Part shown: positions 48,550 through 58,774 of the stretch, piece after piece
How positions within the stretch are numbered: the stretch's first letter is position 1
How the letters are laid out: each line of letters starts with the position of its first letter
Made by a program: the position numbers and the translations under genes
Notes under the pieces: generated by a model
Database searches by the model: none
Told to the model about the DNA's origin: nothing
Seen by the model: the letters and a program-made list of their open reading frames with translations, nothing else
Assembly: GCA_964016985.1 (NCBI GenBank)
Contig: OZ024827.1
Coordinates: 62,634,023 to 62,698,022 of the forward strand
Reading direction: 5' to 3'
Origin: Anodontia alba
Lineage: Eukaryota; Mollusca; Bivalvia; Lucinida; Lucinidae
DNA length: 64,000 nucleotides

Positions 48550-49600
48550 ATCTGAGGCCAGGCTGAAGATCTTTTGCTATCTGAGGTCAGGCTGAAGATC
48601 TTTTGCTATCTGAGGCCAGGCTGAAGATCTTTTGCTATCTGAGGTCAGGCTGAAGATCTTTTGCTATCTGAGGCCAAGCTGAAGATCTTTTGCTATCTGA
48701 GGTCAGGCTGAAGATATTTTGCTATCTGAGGTCAGGCTGAAGATCTTTTGCTATCTGAGGTCAGGCTGAAGATCTTTTGCTATCTGAGGTCAGGCTGAAG
48801 ATCTTTTGCTATCGGAGGCCAGGCTGAAGATCTTTTGCTGTCTGAGGTCAGGCTGAAGATCTTATGCTATCTGAGGTCAGGCTGAAGATCTTTTGCTATC
48901 TGAGGCCAGGCCAAAGATCTTTTGCTATCTGAGGCCAGCTGAATTTTCTATCTGAGGCCAGGCTGAATTTGCTATCTGAGGTCAGGCTGAAGATCTTTTG
49001 CTATCTGAGGTCAGGTGAAGATCTTTTGCTATCTGAAATCAGGCTGAAGATCTTTTGCTATCTGAGGCTAGGCTGAAGATCTTTTGCTATCTGAGGCCAG
49101 GCTGAAGATCTTTTGCTATCTGAGGCCAGGCTGAAGATCTTTTGCTATCTGAAGACAGGCTGAAGATCTTTTGCTATCTGAGGCCAGGCTGAAGATGTTT
49201 TGCTATCTGAGGTCAGGCTGAAGATCTTTCGCTATCTGAGTCCAGGCTGAAGATCTTTTGCTATCTGAGGTCAGGCTGAAGATGTTTTGCTATCTGAAGT
49301 CAGGCTGAAGAGCTTTTGCTATCTGAGGCCAGGCTGAAGATCTTTTGCTGTCTGAGGCCAGGCTGAAGATCTTTTGCTATCTGAGGTCAGGCTGAAGATC
49401 TTGTGCTATCTGAGGTCAGGCTGAAGTTCTTGTGCTTTCTGAGGTCAGGCTGACGATCTTTTGCTATCTGAGGCCAGGCAGAAGATCTTTTGCTATCTGA
49501 GGTCAGGCTGAAGATCTTGTGCTATCTGAGGTCAGGCTGAAGATCGTTTGCTATCTGAGGCTAGGCTGAAGATCTTTTGTTATCTGAGGTCAGGCTAAAG
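48550..49600 (+). repeat. Homogenised 29 bp block
   Basis: About 36 units of exactly or nearly 29 bp; the main variable site is GAGGTCAGG versus GAGGCCAGG. Each unit contains AAGATCTT, an 8 bp palindrome. Confidence 0.93.
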
Positions 49601-49686
49601 GTCCAGTGCTATCTGAGATCAAACTAAAGATCATCTGCTGATATCCAAAGTTATACCAAATAGCATATGCTTATCAAAGCCAGTCT

Positions 49687-49900
49687 TAACTCTTGTCATG
49701 CTGAATAAATTTAGAGGCCACGCCCACTTCTAATTTTCAGCCAGTCAGATTACTTGATCCAGATTGTTGATACAAATCCACATACTAGATGACAAACAGT
49801 GCAGATCCAGATCAGTTGGCCTCTTCAGAAGCCATCTGATCTGGATCTACACTGTTTGCAAAGGCAAGGTATATCCGGGGTCAGCAGAACTAGGGTAAAG
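49687..49900 (+). mobile_element. M8 MITE in the minisatellite
   Basis: Left TTAACTCTTGTCATGCTGAA, right complement of TACCCTAGTTCTGCTGACCC. Hairpin GACAAACAGTGCAGATCCAG ... CATCTGATCTGGATCTACAC. Best-preserved M8 interior of the three copies (GCCACGCCCACTTCTAATTT, CAGTCAGATTACTTGATCCA). Confidence 0.88.
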
Positions 49901-50058
49901 ATTATGTGTTCACCGAGGTCTGCTGAAATCAAGCTAAAATCATAGACTATACTATGCTTTCAGAGATAAAGTCAGGCGTCTTATTGTTTGGTATTGCAAT
50001 AAGACGTCAGGTTAAAGATGCCCCACTATCTCGGGTAGGGCTAAAGATCTGCTGTCTG

Positions 50059-50350
50059 TTTGTTTGTTTGTGTTGAGATTTTACGGCCCAGTCAACCAAT
50101 TAGGGTCATGTCGAGTACGGCCAGTTAACCTCACCACACTTCTCCTGAGCAGGCTTAGTCCTCTAAGCGGTTAACCAGTGCTTGTGTACATTCTTTCGCC
50201 AGAAACTGACAACTGCCCCTCTTGAATCAGCGGAAGGGAGAGAATGACCGTAGAAAACATTCCATGATCAATCTCCACGAAAGAATGTTGCCAGACCCGG
50301 CGGGGATCGAACCCACAACCTCCTGAGCACCAGTCGAACGCGCATCCGAC
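50059..50350 (-). mobile_element. SINE-a, reverse, with target duplication
   Basis: Tail TTTGTTTGTTTGTGTTGAGA TTTTACGGCCCAGTCAACC (minus-strand TGGGCCGTAAAA). B-box complement GGATCGAACCCACAACCTCC. The head ends in GAACGCGCATCCGAC, so the A box is partly truncated. A 12 bp duplication, ATCTGCTGTCTG, lies at 50047-50058 and 50351-50362. Confidence 0.93.
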
Positions 50351-50762
50351 ATCTGCTGTCTGAGACCAGACTAAGCTATTCAGCTATCTGAGGATAGGGC
50401 TAACATCCTATAAAAGTGGCGGCCAGGCTTACTATCTGCTGTCTGCTATCAGATCAAAACTCATGTGCTGTCAGATGTCAGACTAAAGTTCCGCTCGTAT
50501 CTCTGAGGCCAGGTTAAAATCCTTTGCTATCTGAGGTCAAGCTACAAAGCCTATATTTTTTAGCCAGGCCAAACGTACTATGCTATCCAAGGTCAGGCTG
50601 AAGGTCATCTCCTCTTGAGGTCAGATTAAATATTCTATGCTATCTGAGGCCAAATTGGACTTCCTATGCTATCCGATCTCACGCTAAAGATTCTACGTTC
50701 TCTGAAATTAGACTAACATTCATATGCTATGCGATGCCGGCCTATAAACCCGCTTCTTCCTG

Positions 50763-50921
50763 GCCCCGAGGTTATAAAACTGTTTTCGTGCTCAACTCAG
50801 CTGAGCATGCTCAGCTGAGTTGAGCATGAAAAAAGATTTAATTGTTGGTATTTTTATGACCAAGTGAAATTTCATGCTCAGTTGAGTTGAGCATGAAAAA
50901 AGTTTTATAACCTCGGGGCCT
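50763..50921. mobile_element. M6 MITE, shorter copy
   Basis: GCCCCGAGGTTATAAAACTG and complement at the ends. TGCTCAACTCAGCTGAGCAT GCTCAGCTGAGTTGAGCA forms a compact cruciform at the left. The 26 bp inner hairpin of the 17432 copy is missing. Confidence 0.88.
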
Positions 50922-51005
50922 GGTATCAGAATAAATATCTTGTGCTAACTGAAATAAGAGAACTCTTTCTGAGGCCAGGCTATGCTCCTGTGCCATCTAC
51001 TACCG

Positions 51006-51235
51006 AGATTTATCTTTACCGCTCTCTGGCAAAAAATTCATGATGCATGTATTTTTCTTATTTTCCCAGAAAATACGCTTTGACATTCCATGCAAATTGT
51101 CTCCTTAGGAGACAGTTTGTATGAATGCCAAGGAGACAATTAGCATGAAATGCCAAAATATATTTTCTTGGAAAAATGACAGAATATTTCAAAATATCGC
51201 CTAGTGAAATTTTACCCAGCATGCTAAGCGTTAAG
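51006..51235. mobile_element. M7 MITE, tip partly duplicated
   Basis: TTTACCGCTCTCTGGCAAAA ... TGACATTCCATGCAAATTGT CTCCTTAGGAGACAGTTTGT ATGAATGCCAAGGAGACAAT TAGCATG: the right arm start appears twice. The right end is CCCAGCATGCTAAGCGTTAA with a TTAA border. Confidence 0.83.
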
Positions 51236-51432
51236 CTCCTAGGGTACCTAGGCTAAAGAGCCTATGATATCAGAGGTCAGGCTGACGTTCCTTTATTATC
51301 AAAATCCAGGATATGTGAGATGGGACTTACGATCCTCTGCTCTCTGAGGTCAGACTTATCGCGACCATGAAAATGGTGCTCCTATATAATGCTTCATGTA
51401 AATGACACCTTAGAATGCTAGCCAAAGTCAGT

Positions 51433-51632
51433 CTCACCGCTGTGGTTCGAGCCTCGCTCGGGTCTGATATGGGAAAGCCAAGTTCTGCTTACGGATGTTC
51501 AGGTGGTTTTTCGCCAGGTTCTCCGGTTTTCGCCCACCTTTGATGAACGATCGGCTCGATATAAGTGAAATATTCTTGAAAGGGCCGTAAAACCCAAATA
51601 AAAAAAAAAAAACAAAAAAAAAAACAAGGTCA
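51433..51632 (+). mobile_element. SINE-b, 5' truncated
   Basis: Starts at GTCTCACCGCTGTGGTTCGA (B box), continues like 21519 and ends GAAAGGGCCGTAAAACCCAA followed by a long A-rich tail. AAAGTCAGTC before and AAGGTCAGTC after may be a target duplication, but the host array contains similar words. Confidence 0.85.
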
Positions 51633-51687
51633 GTCAGTCTACAAATCCTATGCTACCAGAGGTCAGGCTAATATGTGCTATTCCAGT

Positions 51688-51760
51688 AAGCATTCTATAT
51701 CGGACTGGTATCGGCGCGACAGGGTACTTGTCGAACCGATAACTGTCCGATATAGATTTA
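51688..51760. mobile_element. H foldback, degraded copy
   Basis: GCATTCTATATCGGACTGGT ATCGG...GACAGGGTACTTGTC ...CCGATAACTGTCCGATATAG. Same arm plan as 4900-4992. Confidence 0.7.
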
Positions 51761-51769
51761 AGATTAGAC

Positions 51770-53100
51770 TAATGATCCCATACTATTCGAGGTCAGTCTA
51801 TCAGTCGCATGATATCTGACGTCAGGCTAAAGATTCCTTGCTATTGAGGTCAGACTAATGAGCCCATATTATTCGAGGTCAGTCTATAAATTGCATGATA
51901 TCTGACGTCAGGCTAAAGAATCCTTGCTATCTGCGTCAGACTAATGAGCCCGTACTATTCTAGGTCAGTCTGTAAATCGCATGATATCTGATGTCAGGCT
52001 AAAGATTCCTTACTATCTGAGGTCAGACTAATTATCCCATACTATTCCAAGTCAGTCTATAAATCGCAAAATATCTGATGTCAGGCTAAAAAGTCCTTGC
52101 TATCTGAGGTCAGACTAATGAGCCCATGCTATTCGAGGTCAGTCTATCAATTTCATGATATCTGACGTCAGGCTAAAGATTCCTTTCTATCTGAAGTCAG
52201 ACTAATGATTCCATGTTATTCGAGAGTCTATAAATCGCATGATATCTGACGTCAGGCTAAAGATTCCTTGCTATATGAGGTCAGACTAATGATTCCATGT
52301 TATTCGAGAGTCAATAAATCGCATGATATCTGACGTGAGGCTAAAGATTCCTTGCTACCGGAGTTCAGACTAATGATTCCATGTTATTCGAGGTTAGTCT
52401 ATAAATCGCATGATATCTGACGTCAGGCTACAGATGCCTTGCTGTTTGAGGTCAGACTAATGCTATTCGAGTCCAGTCTATATAAATCCCATGATATCTG
52501 ACGTCAGGCCAAAGATTCCTTGCTACCTGAGGTCAGATTAATGATTCCATGCTATTCGCGGTCAGTCTATAAATCCCATGATTCCTTGCTACCTGAGTTC
52601 AGACTAATGATTCCATGCTGTTCGAGGTCAAACTATAAATCGCATGATATATGACGTCAGGCTAAAGATTCCTTGCTACCGGAGGTCAGACTAATGATTC
52701 TATGCTATTCGAGGTCAGTACTATAAATCGCATGATATTTGAAGTCAGGCTAAGATTCCTTGTTACCTGAGGTCAGATTAATGATTCCATGCTATTCGCG
52801 GTCAATCTATAAATCCCATGATATCTGACGCCAGACTAAAGATCCCTTGCTAAAGATTCAGACTAATGATTCCATGTTATTCGAGATCAGTCTATAAATC
52901 GCATGATATTTGAGGTCAGGCTAAAGATTCCTTGCTATCTGAGGTCAGAGTAATGATTCTATGCTATTCGAGGTCAGTCTATCAATCTATGATATCTGAC
53001 GTCAGGCTAACGATTCTTTGCTAATTGAGGTCAAACTAATGATTCTGTGCTATTCGAGTAAGTCATTAAACTCCCAGGATATCTGAAGCCAGGCTTAGAA
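51770..53100 (+). repeat. 87 bp (3 x 29) higher-order repeat
   Basis: Each 87 bp unit joins three 29 bp variants: GAGGTCAGTCTATAAATCGC..., CTGACGTCAGGCTAAAGATT... and CTGAGGTCAGACTAATGATT... About 14-15 units, with occasional loss of one subunit (for example near 52560). Confidence 0.88.
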
Positions 53101-53113
53101 GCCTCTGTTATTC

Positions 53114-53482
53114 ATGGTCAGGCTAAAGATTCTCTGCTATCGATGTGCAAAGAAAAGAATGGCGTTTCTGCTATGGGCAAAAAACAACTTTCAACATGCG
53201 GGTTCCTCTCCTAATAAAGATGGCTGTATTACATCAAGTTCATATTGTAGCCTTACAGCCGCTGAAATGACTAAAGTACTATTAATGTGTTGTAAAATAC
53301 CAAATACCGTGACAGATTTAAACCGAATTCACCATCTAGAATTTAATTTTGAGTTTTTTATGGACCGTGTGAAGAATAATTTAAATATTATTCAACAGCT
53401 AACGTGTAGCTATGTCTTTTCTGAAGATTTTAAGACAAAATTAATTTCTCCTAACAATGCTCTCCATACCTTTCTCAAGTGA
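53114..53482 (+). CDS. Unsupported hypothetical ORF
   Basis: A 122-codon frame. About the first 14 codons lie in the end of the minisatellite, so the start cannot be trusted. The rest is non-repetitive (FEFFMDRVKNNLNIIQQL near residues 80-97). I recognise no domain, signal peptide or membrane segment. No neighbouring gene or splice context supports it. Chance is the likelier explanation. Confidence 0.12.
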   Translation: MVRLKILCYRCAKKRMAFLLWAKNNFQHAGSSPNKDGCITSSSYCSLTAAEMTKVLLMCCKIPNTVTDLNRIHHLEFNFEFFMDRVKNNLNIIQQLTCSYVFSEDFKTKLISPNNALHTFLK

Positions 53483-53639
53483 AAGTCCTAAATTGTCAAA
53501 TAAAACCGAATTTATGCGCAAAAATCATTGGCTAAGCTGTTATATTTCAATTATTATTAAGAAGCTTTCGCGAAAATGTCCCATCTTGTTTCATAACATG
53601 GACCGTGACAAGCCCAAAGGCGCCTGCGGGGCATATCCT

Positions 53640-53815
53640 AATAGCAAGGCCCAGACCAGCATACGCCCCACGCAGCGTCGTCAGGGCCTTTACTTTTTAT
53701 TATGAATATATTCTGCAGTCTCAAATGATCCTGTAAGCCGACATTGAAGACCCTGATCAGCCTGTGCAGATGCGCAGGCCGATCTGGGCCTTCTCTGTCC
53801 GCACACCTTTTCGCA
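53640..53815. mobile_element. Q doublet
   Basis: The first hairpin is worn (GGCCCAGACCAGCATACGCC ... CGTCAGGGCC). The second is good: GACATTGAAGACCCTGATCA, tip CTGTGCAGATGCGCAG, GCCGATCTGGGCCTTCTCTG TCCGCACACC. Confidence 0.75.
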
Positions 53816-54375
53816 TGCCCCACGCGTCACTATTCGCTTATTGAAACTGAAGTCCACGATGTTAAGTCTCAAAACAATGTCATTTGGTATTCATTTGAGC
53901 GCGAAAGATTAGGAAGAATCGGGGTAATTTGATAATAACAGGATTTTGTGTAAAAAAGCCAACAATATATATATTGCATTTATTAGCCACGTTTAGGACA
54001 TGACGTTGCGTCAGAAAGAGTTTCATCGATGTAATTTGACATCTTGGCAGCGTAGATTTCTTGAGAGCCTGTCAAAAGTATAAAGAATTATCATCATTTG
54101 ACTTTCTGCGCACGGAAGAAATGCTTTCAAACATGACAAATATTGATTGATCGCCACAGAAATACTTCGCTAACGATGTCAATTCCAGGCATTTGTCACT
54201 TTCTTAATCCACATGTTTACATCTTCGGCACATCTAGATATTAAATAAATATTTCTCATAATGATTTCGCTAGCTTAAAGCCCTGGGATAAAGCTGAAAT
54301 TATTCACGATGCAATATTGCGAAGCGAAAATTCCAGAAAATGTGCATTCTGTAGGTTGAATGCCACATTGATAAT
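53816..54375. other. No recognisable feature
   Basis: AT-rich spacer; TATATATAT at 53968 is short. Confidence 0.4.
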
Positions 54376-54377
54376 GC

Positions 54378-54462
54378 CACCCGCACAAAACGCAAACGTT
54401 GCAACAACGTTGCCCTGACGTCATGACGTCACAATGATGCTTCGACGTTGTATGTTCTAGAA
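54378..54462. mobile_element. R foldback with twin CRE words
   Basis: CACAAAACGCAAACGTTGCA ACAACGTTG ... ATGCTTCGACGTTGTATG. The centre is TGACGTCATGACGTCA (54416-54431), two abutting TGACGTCA palindromes. Confidence 0.75.
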
Positions 54463-54529
54463 AACTAACAGAGACCGTTTATAACACTTCATTCGACTCT
54501 AGAGAACATCAGTTTGGTGCTGGTTGAAC

Positions 54530-54600
54530 CTAACCAACGAGTCTGTAAGCGGACAGGCGATGGTCCTGATCTGGGCCTTCGTTGCCAGTATATTCTCGAA
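54530..54600. repeat. Q fragment
   Basis: AGCGGACAGGCGATGGTCCT GATCTGGGCCTTCGTTGCC; the hairpin tip is deleted. Confidence 0.55.
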
Positions 54601-54643
54601 AAGATATTTTCGATTGGCGGAGCTCAAATTTAAAACACTTATA

Positions 54644-54986
54644 CAGACAACCCTCTTTATAACGACACTCGATACAACGACAAAAGTCGTTATAATGACA
54701 ATCTGAATGTCACGAGACCTTCGCTCAAGAGGTGACAGTTATGAGAAATTATGCAAGAATATTGTATTAAAATTTCAAGCAACATATGTTTTTAATATTT
54801 GTTAGAATCGCCTCACTGAGGCGATTCTAACAAATATCTAAAACATATGTTCTATGGGGAAATAAGAATAAAATAAGGCCTTTCTTACATACCATTCTAT
54901 CCATCCAGGATTCTTTACAACAGCAAATTCATTTTAATGGCAACATCTTTGGGAACAAATGCTGTCGTTGTAACGAGGGTTCACTG
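54644..54986 (-). mobile_element. M3 MITE, full length, core K
   Basis: TA at 54642-54643 and 54987-54988. TIRs CAGACAACCCTCTTTATAAC and the complement of CAGTGAACCCTCGTTACAAC. Core K 54781-54850 (ACATATGTTTTTAATATTTG, TTAGAATCGCCTCACTGAGG). Reverse of the 42417 copy. Confidence 0.9.
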
Positions 54987-55041
54987 TACCTTCTGTTGTG
55001 CACAACCAATAAACACGTTTGATGTTGCATTGAAGATTTAC

Positions 55042-55120
55042 GTTCGCGAGCAGCGAAGGCCCTGTTGGGCATATGACTCGGTGCAGTCTGATCAGGGCCT
55101 ATACTAATCATCCTCGGATG
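55042..55120. mobile_element. Q hairpin, worn
   Basis: GTTCGCGAGCAGCGAAGGCC CTGTTGGGCATATGACTCGG TGCAGTCTGATCAGGGCC. Confidence 0.65.
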
Positions 55121-55317
55121 CATGTGTATCCTTATATTTTGTTGTATCTAACAAGTTCGTCAGCGGACTGTGAGTAGGTCGTGTTTAGATTGTGCAAATA
55201 ACGTGATTCCATTCTGTATCTCAACAGTATTTCCAAATTATTGTCTCTTCCAAACTTATTCGATATATCTCAAACAGGCCGAACATTATATCTTGCATTC
55301 TTAGCAATCACATATAT

Positions 55318-55525
55318 TGCCGTAATAACCCTAAATATTGGAACAGACAGGCCCGAACAAACAGTGTAGACCCAGATCAGACGCCGCAGGCGGCGTCTGA
55401 TCAGGGTCTACACGGTTTGCCACTCATCCAGAAGTTTTTAGACATCAGCAATTAGTAAAATGGACTTGTTGAATTTAGGGCAAGTATGGTAAGAAATTAT
55501 GGTGCCCAAAATATTTAGACATCAT
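55318..55525 (+). mobile_element. M11 MITE, best copy
   Basis: GCCGTAATAACCCTAAATAT TGGAACAGACAGGCCCG and the right side AAATTATGGTGCCCAAAATA TTTAG. Perfect core-P hairpin: AACAGTGTAGACCCAGATCA GACGCCGC, loop AG, GCGGCGTCTGATCAGGGTCT ACAC. Confidence 0.85.
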
Positions 55526-55599
55526 CATGTTTTTAGTCATTATTTATTCATTATGGCCAAACAGATGATCGAGGAAGGAGACACACAGAAAAACGCCAT

Positions 55600-55825
55600 A
55601 TGCATATGCAGGAAACAAAGGCCCAAGTCAACCAGCGCGTTTGTGCAGTCTTACCATGGCCTTCGATGTCCGTTTGGTTTGTTTGGAGTTTTACGGCCCA
55701 GTTAACATAATTTAGGTCATGTCGGTCCATTTACATGATCAATGGTGACAGAATAGATGGACGAAAAAAGTACATGATCAAAATGTGTGAATTTGCAGAC
55801 TGATCTTGGTTTTTCCTGTTCGCAT
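55600..55825. repeat. Q fragments and SINE-a tail
   Basis: AAAGGCCCAAGTCAACCAGC ... CATGGCCTTCGATGTCCG is a worn Q. 55677-55735 is a minus-strand SINE-a tail (TTTTACGGCCCAGTTAACAT). 55780-55825 holds a further Q arm (GCAGACTGATCTTGG ... CTGTTCGCATAT). Confidence 0.6.
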
Positions 55826-56045
55826 ATACCGTATGTACCCTAAGTACTGGGGCACCTGAAGTCCCAGCCGTATTTGTTCTAAAATTTGAACAAGTCCGTT
55901 GTACCACATGTTCGCGTGTTTAACACACTGCTAGATGAGCGGCAAACAGTGCAGACCCTCTGCGGCGTCTGACATGTTCTGCGGCGTCTGATCTGGGTAT
56001 ACACTGTTTGTTCAGGCATGTCTGGTATATATTATTGTCACAGAA
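55826..56045. mobile_element. M11 MITE, rearranged hairpin
   Basis: TACCGTATGTACCCTAAGTA CTGGGG at the left. The core GGCAAACAGTGCAGACCC is followed by two right-arm pieces, TCTGCGGCGTCTGACATG and TTCTGCGGCGTCTGATCTGG, then GTATACACTGTTTG and CAGGCATGTCTGG. Confidence 0.7.
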
Positions 56046-56339
56046 TCATCGCGCATAACATATTAATAGTCTAAGGGAAACAACTCCTGACCTACCCAAC
56101 TGTCTTATTGGAAATAGTTTGGTTTGCTCGGATTATTTCCTTTCAGATTCTGGTAAAGATATTAGAAACGTTCTAAATCCATACTGAATGATGTTTAGTT
56201 TGGTTCTGTTCTCTATGAAAAAAAAAACAAAAAAAACTTAGTTCTGATATACAGCAGAATTCTGAAAATCCCCCTAGTAACGTAGATCCCTACCATTACC
56301 CTGAACAAACAACTGAACTGCGCCGGAATCTGCGTTGGC

Positions 56340-56720
56340 GTTATTTAATATTTTTGGTTTAAGTTCTAAACGGCAATATCTCCTGAACCTCTAGGTGGAA
56401 GTAGTTCATTTCATACTTGCCTTGATGTTAGATACTGGTCAGAAGTTTTATGTTATTTCATCCCGACCCACATGAGTCACCTTGAGGTCAAGGTCATGGA
56501 CTTAGAAAAAACAAATATGTTAAAGTTTTTGGTTAAAATTTTTGTCAGTTCATATCTTCTAAAGTTTTAGCCTGATCTTATTGGTACTTTGCCTGATATT
56601 GGATACTACTGTATGCTGCACTATTCCCATCCCCCAACTCCACCCACCCCCACCCCGTTACTAACTTTGAGGTCAGACATCGAAATTTTACGTTTAAGGT
56701 TTTGGTTAAAGTTTTCAAAA
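56340..56720 (+). repeat. Diverged repeat of tandem-core type
   Basis: GCAATATCTCCTGAACCTCT ... ATGTTAGATACTGGTCAGAA and CATATCTTCTAAAGTTTTAG ... GATATTGGATACTACTGTAT are related blocks; CACCTTGAGGTCAAGGTCAT is typical of such elements. No end structures found. Confidence 0.45.
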
Positions 56721-57055
56721 AGCTATATTTTCAGAGGCAAAATGCGATTCAGGCGAGCTACACTGTCCTGCAACAGCTCTTATATATACTATAATATATC
56801 CTTTCTCGAACATCTCTTATTTTAAGCATCAATATCAATCCTTCTTATATCGGTTATATGCCGTGAAAATTCAATAAACGCAAAACTACGCTGCCGTTTC
56901 TGCAAAATGCTTTTAACAGTTTCCACCGTGTCCAGACCTTTAAAAGTGTTATAATCTTTCTCAAGATCATAACAGTCGTCTCACATTTTACGTTTTCACT
57001 TTATGAATTCCCTGTTTTCCTAAACCCATTAGCGCTTGGCGTCCAAAACAAAATG
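56721..57055. other. No recognisable feature
   Basis: Spacer. Confidence 0.35.
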
Positions 57056-57059
57056 GAAG

Positions 57060-57110
57060 TTAGCAAACAATGTAGACCCAGATCAGACGCCGCTTCAGCG
57101 GTTTCACATT
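57060..57110. repeat. Core-P half
   Basis: TAGCAAACAATGTAGACCCA GATCAGACGCCGCTTCAGCG G; the right arm ends just past the tip. Confidence 0.65.
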
Positions 57111-57204
57111 AGCAGTTTACGAAAATATGCTATATTTGCCAACAGCGAATTTCCAGATTCTGGTCAGGACATTTCCCTATTCGCCTGATTACCGTTGGGT
57201 TCAT

Positions 57205-57390
57205 TATGGAAACCTGAAGAGGCTGATCGGACTGCGCGGGTGCACAGGCTGCTCTGAGTCAGAATATTCACTTGGCGCAATTTGGAGAGTCAAGGATGCA
57301 AAGTTTCTTCATGCGGACAACGAAGACTCTGATCAGGCTGCGCGGATGCGCAGGCTGATCTGAGTCGTCATTGGCGCATGAATCGAAGGT
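57205..57390. mobile_element. Q doublet
   Basis: The first hairpin is worn (GAAGAGGCTGATCGGACTGC GCGGGTGCACAGGCTGCTC). The linker is GGATGCAAAGTTTCTTCATG. The second is near perfect: GGACAACGAAGACTCTGATC, tip CTGCGCGGATGCGCAG, GCTGATCTGAGTCGTCATTG GCGCATGAATC. Confidence 0.8.
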
Positions 57391-57920
57391 ACGATTTCTC
57401 ACTTTGCGAATCAAGTATTGGTATACCTAGGAAAGACTATATTTACGGAACATTGCCCTCCTGAGGCACCGAAAAAGGTTTAAATACATAGCTGAAATGA
57501 GACCAGAAGTGGTACTACTCACTAATGATTTTACTGCTCCTATCTAGGTGCTATGCAAGAGAGATGAAAGGTCATAAAGAGGTGATCATGAAATTCCAGC
57601 AGAGGGTTGTAAAGAGGCCCTCTTAAGGGTAATAAATTTTATAGAACTATTGGTGTCCCCGGCTTATATGATATTACCTATGAAACAGCTAAATAAGCAG
57701 TACTGTACTCCCCTATTGGGCCTCTACCTGTTTTTCATTTATTGACAGTATATTAGGTTTTATTGCGTCCAGTCTCTTATCAGTGATAAAACCAATGACC
57801 TAGACACATATTTTTATGTCTTTAAATAAATTATTCGCACTGCTCAAATTCAGTCATCCTAATTGTCCTTTTTATGAAAAAGACATATTTCTACAAAATT
57901 AATAAGGTCTACTTGAAGGC
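57391..57920. other. No recognisable feature
   Basis: AT-rich spacer. Confidence 0.35.
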
Positions 57921-57924
57921 ATAT

Positions 57925-58075
57925 TTTTGTCTATCTCTGACTGTAAGAGGCTCGTTATTTAATGAATTGCTCTCGTTTTGTCTATCTCTGACTGAAAGAG
58001 GCTCGTTATTTATTGAATTGCCCTCGTTTTGTCTATGACTGAAAGAGGTTTGTTATTTATTGAATTGCCCTCGTG
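57925..58075 (+). repeat. 51 bp tandem repeat, three units
   Basis: TTTTGTCTATCTCTGACTGA AAGAGGCTCGTTATTTATTG AATTGCCCTCG; the third unit lacks TCTC. Confidence 0.9.
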
Positions 58076-58354
58076 CTTCAATTACCGATCACCAAGGGTC
58101 ATAAATAATTTTATAAGGTTTCATTTTGTTTTCTTAATACTTTCATTATAAGTTCATCAGAACAGAATATATTAGGGATTATATGACTTCTAAGATGCCG
58201 TCTTTTTTCGCCGTATTAACAAACACTGTAATTGAACGCATCTACTGGGAAATGCCAGGGTAGTCCTCTGAGCCCATGAGCATTACAGATGCTGATAGAA
58301 ATTAAGCGTTACCATATGTGCCAAGGACAAACACCTTATTGGCACATACGAAAG

Positions 58355-58520
58355 ACACTGACCCAGATCAGGCCGCGCATCAGCGTAGCTCAGTCCGTGT
58401 CTATACCTATCCCTATCTCGATTCCCTTAGATCCACAGTTTGTGTATGCGAAATGCGCAAGCCCGGATCAGACTGCGCGATGCGCAGTCTGATCTGGGCC
58501 TGCACATTTCGGATACATGC
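58355..58520. mobile_element. Q fragment and Q hairpin
   Basis: CCCAGATCAGGCCGCGCATC (58363) is a fragment. The hairpin is GCGAAATGCGCAAGCCCGGA, tip ACTGCGCGATGCGCAGT, CTGATCTGGGCCTGCACATT TC. Confidence 0.78.
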
Positions 58521-58774
58521 CAAGGTTATTTTTACTTCTTACAGCACATATGTAGTACTTTCCTTTATCCAAATCAAATTATTGTTGACTGAAAGCGGAT
58601 AAATTTCATGCATACGTATGTCCAATTATCGCTTCTCTCTTAGGAAAAATATTTCCATTAGTATTGCCTATTGCTGGAAATCAACAACTATAGTCCCTTG
58701 ATAAACATAGACCATACAAAGACACCAGTGAACAGTTAATCAACACAATTACATCAATAGAATATTGATATTAT

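Larger units (their letters stand above)
47700..53130 (+). repeat. 5.4 kb minisatellite based on a 29 bp unit
   Basis: Basic unit GAGGTCAGGCTGAAGATCTT plus TTGCTATCT. Diverged units at the edges (47700-48530, 50360-51340), a homogeneous block at 48550-49600 and a trimeric block at 51770-53100. Insertions within it: SINE-c (47996), M8 (49687), SINE-a (50059), M6 (50763), M7 (51006), SINE-b (51433), H (51688). No open frame of note. Confidence 0.93.
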
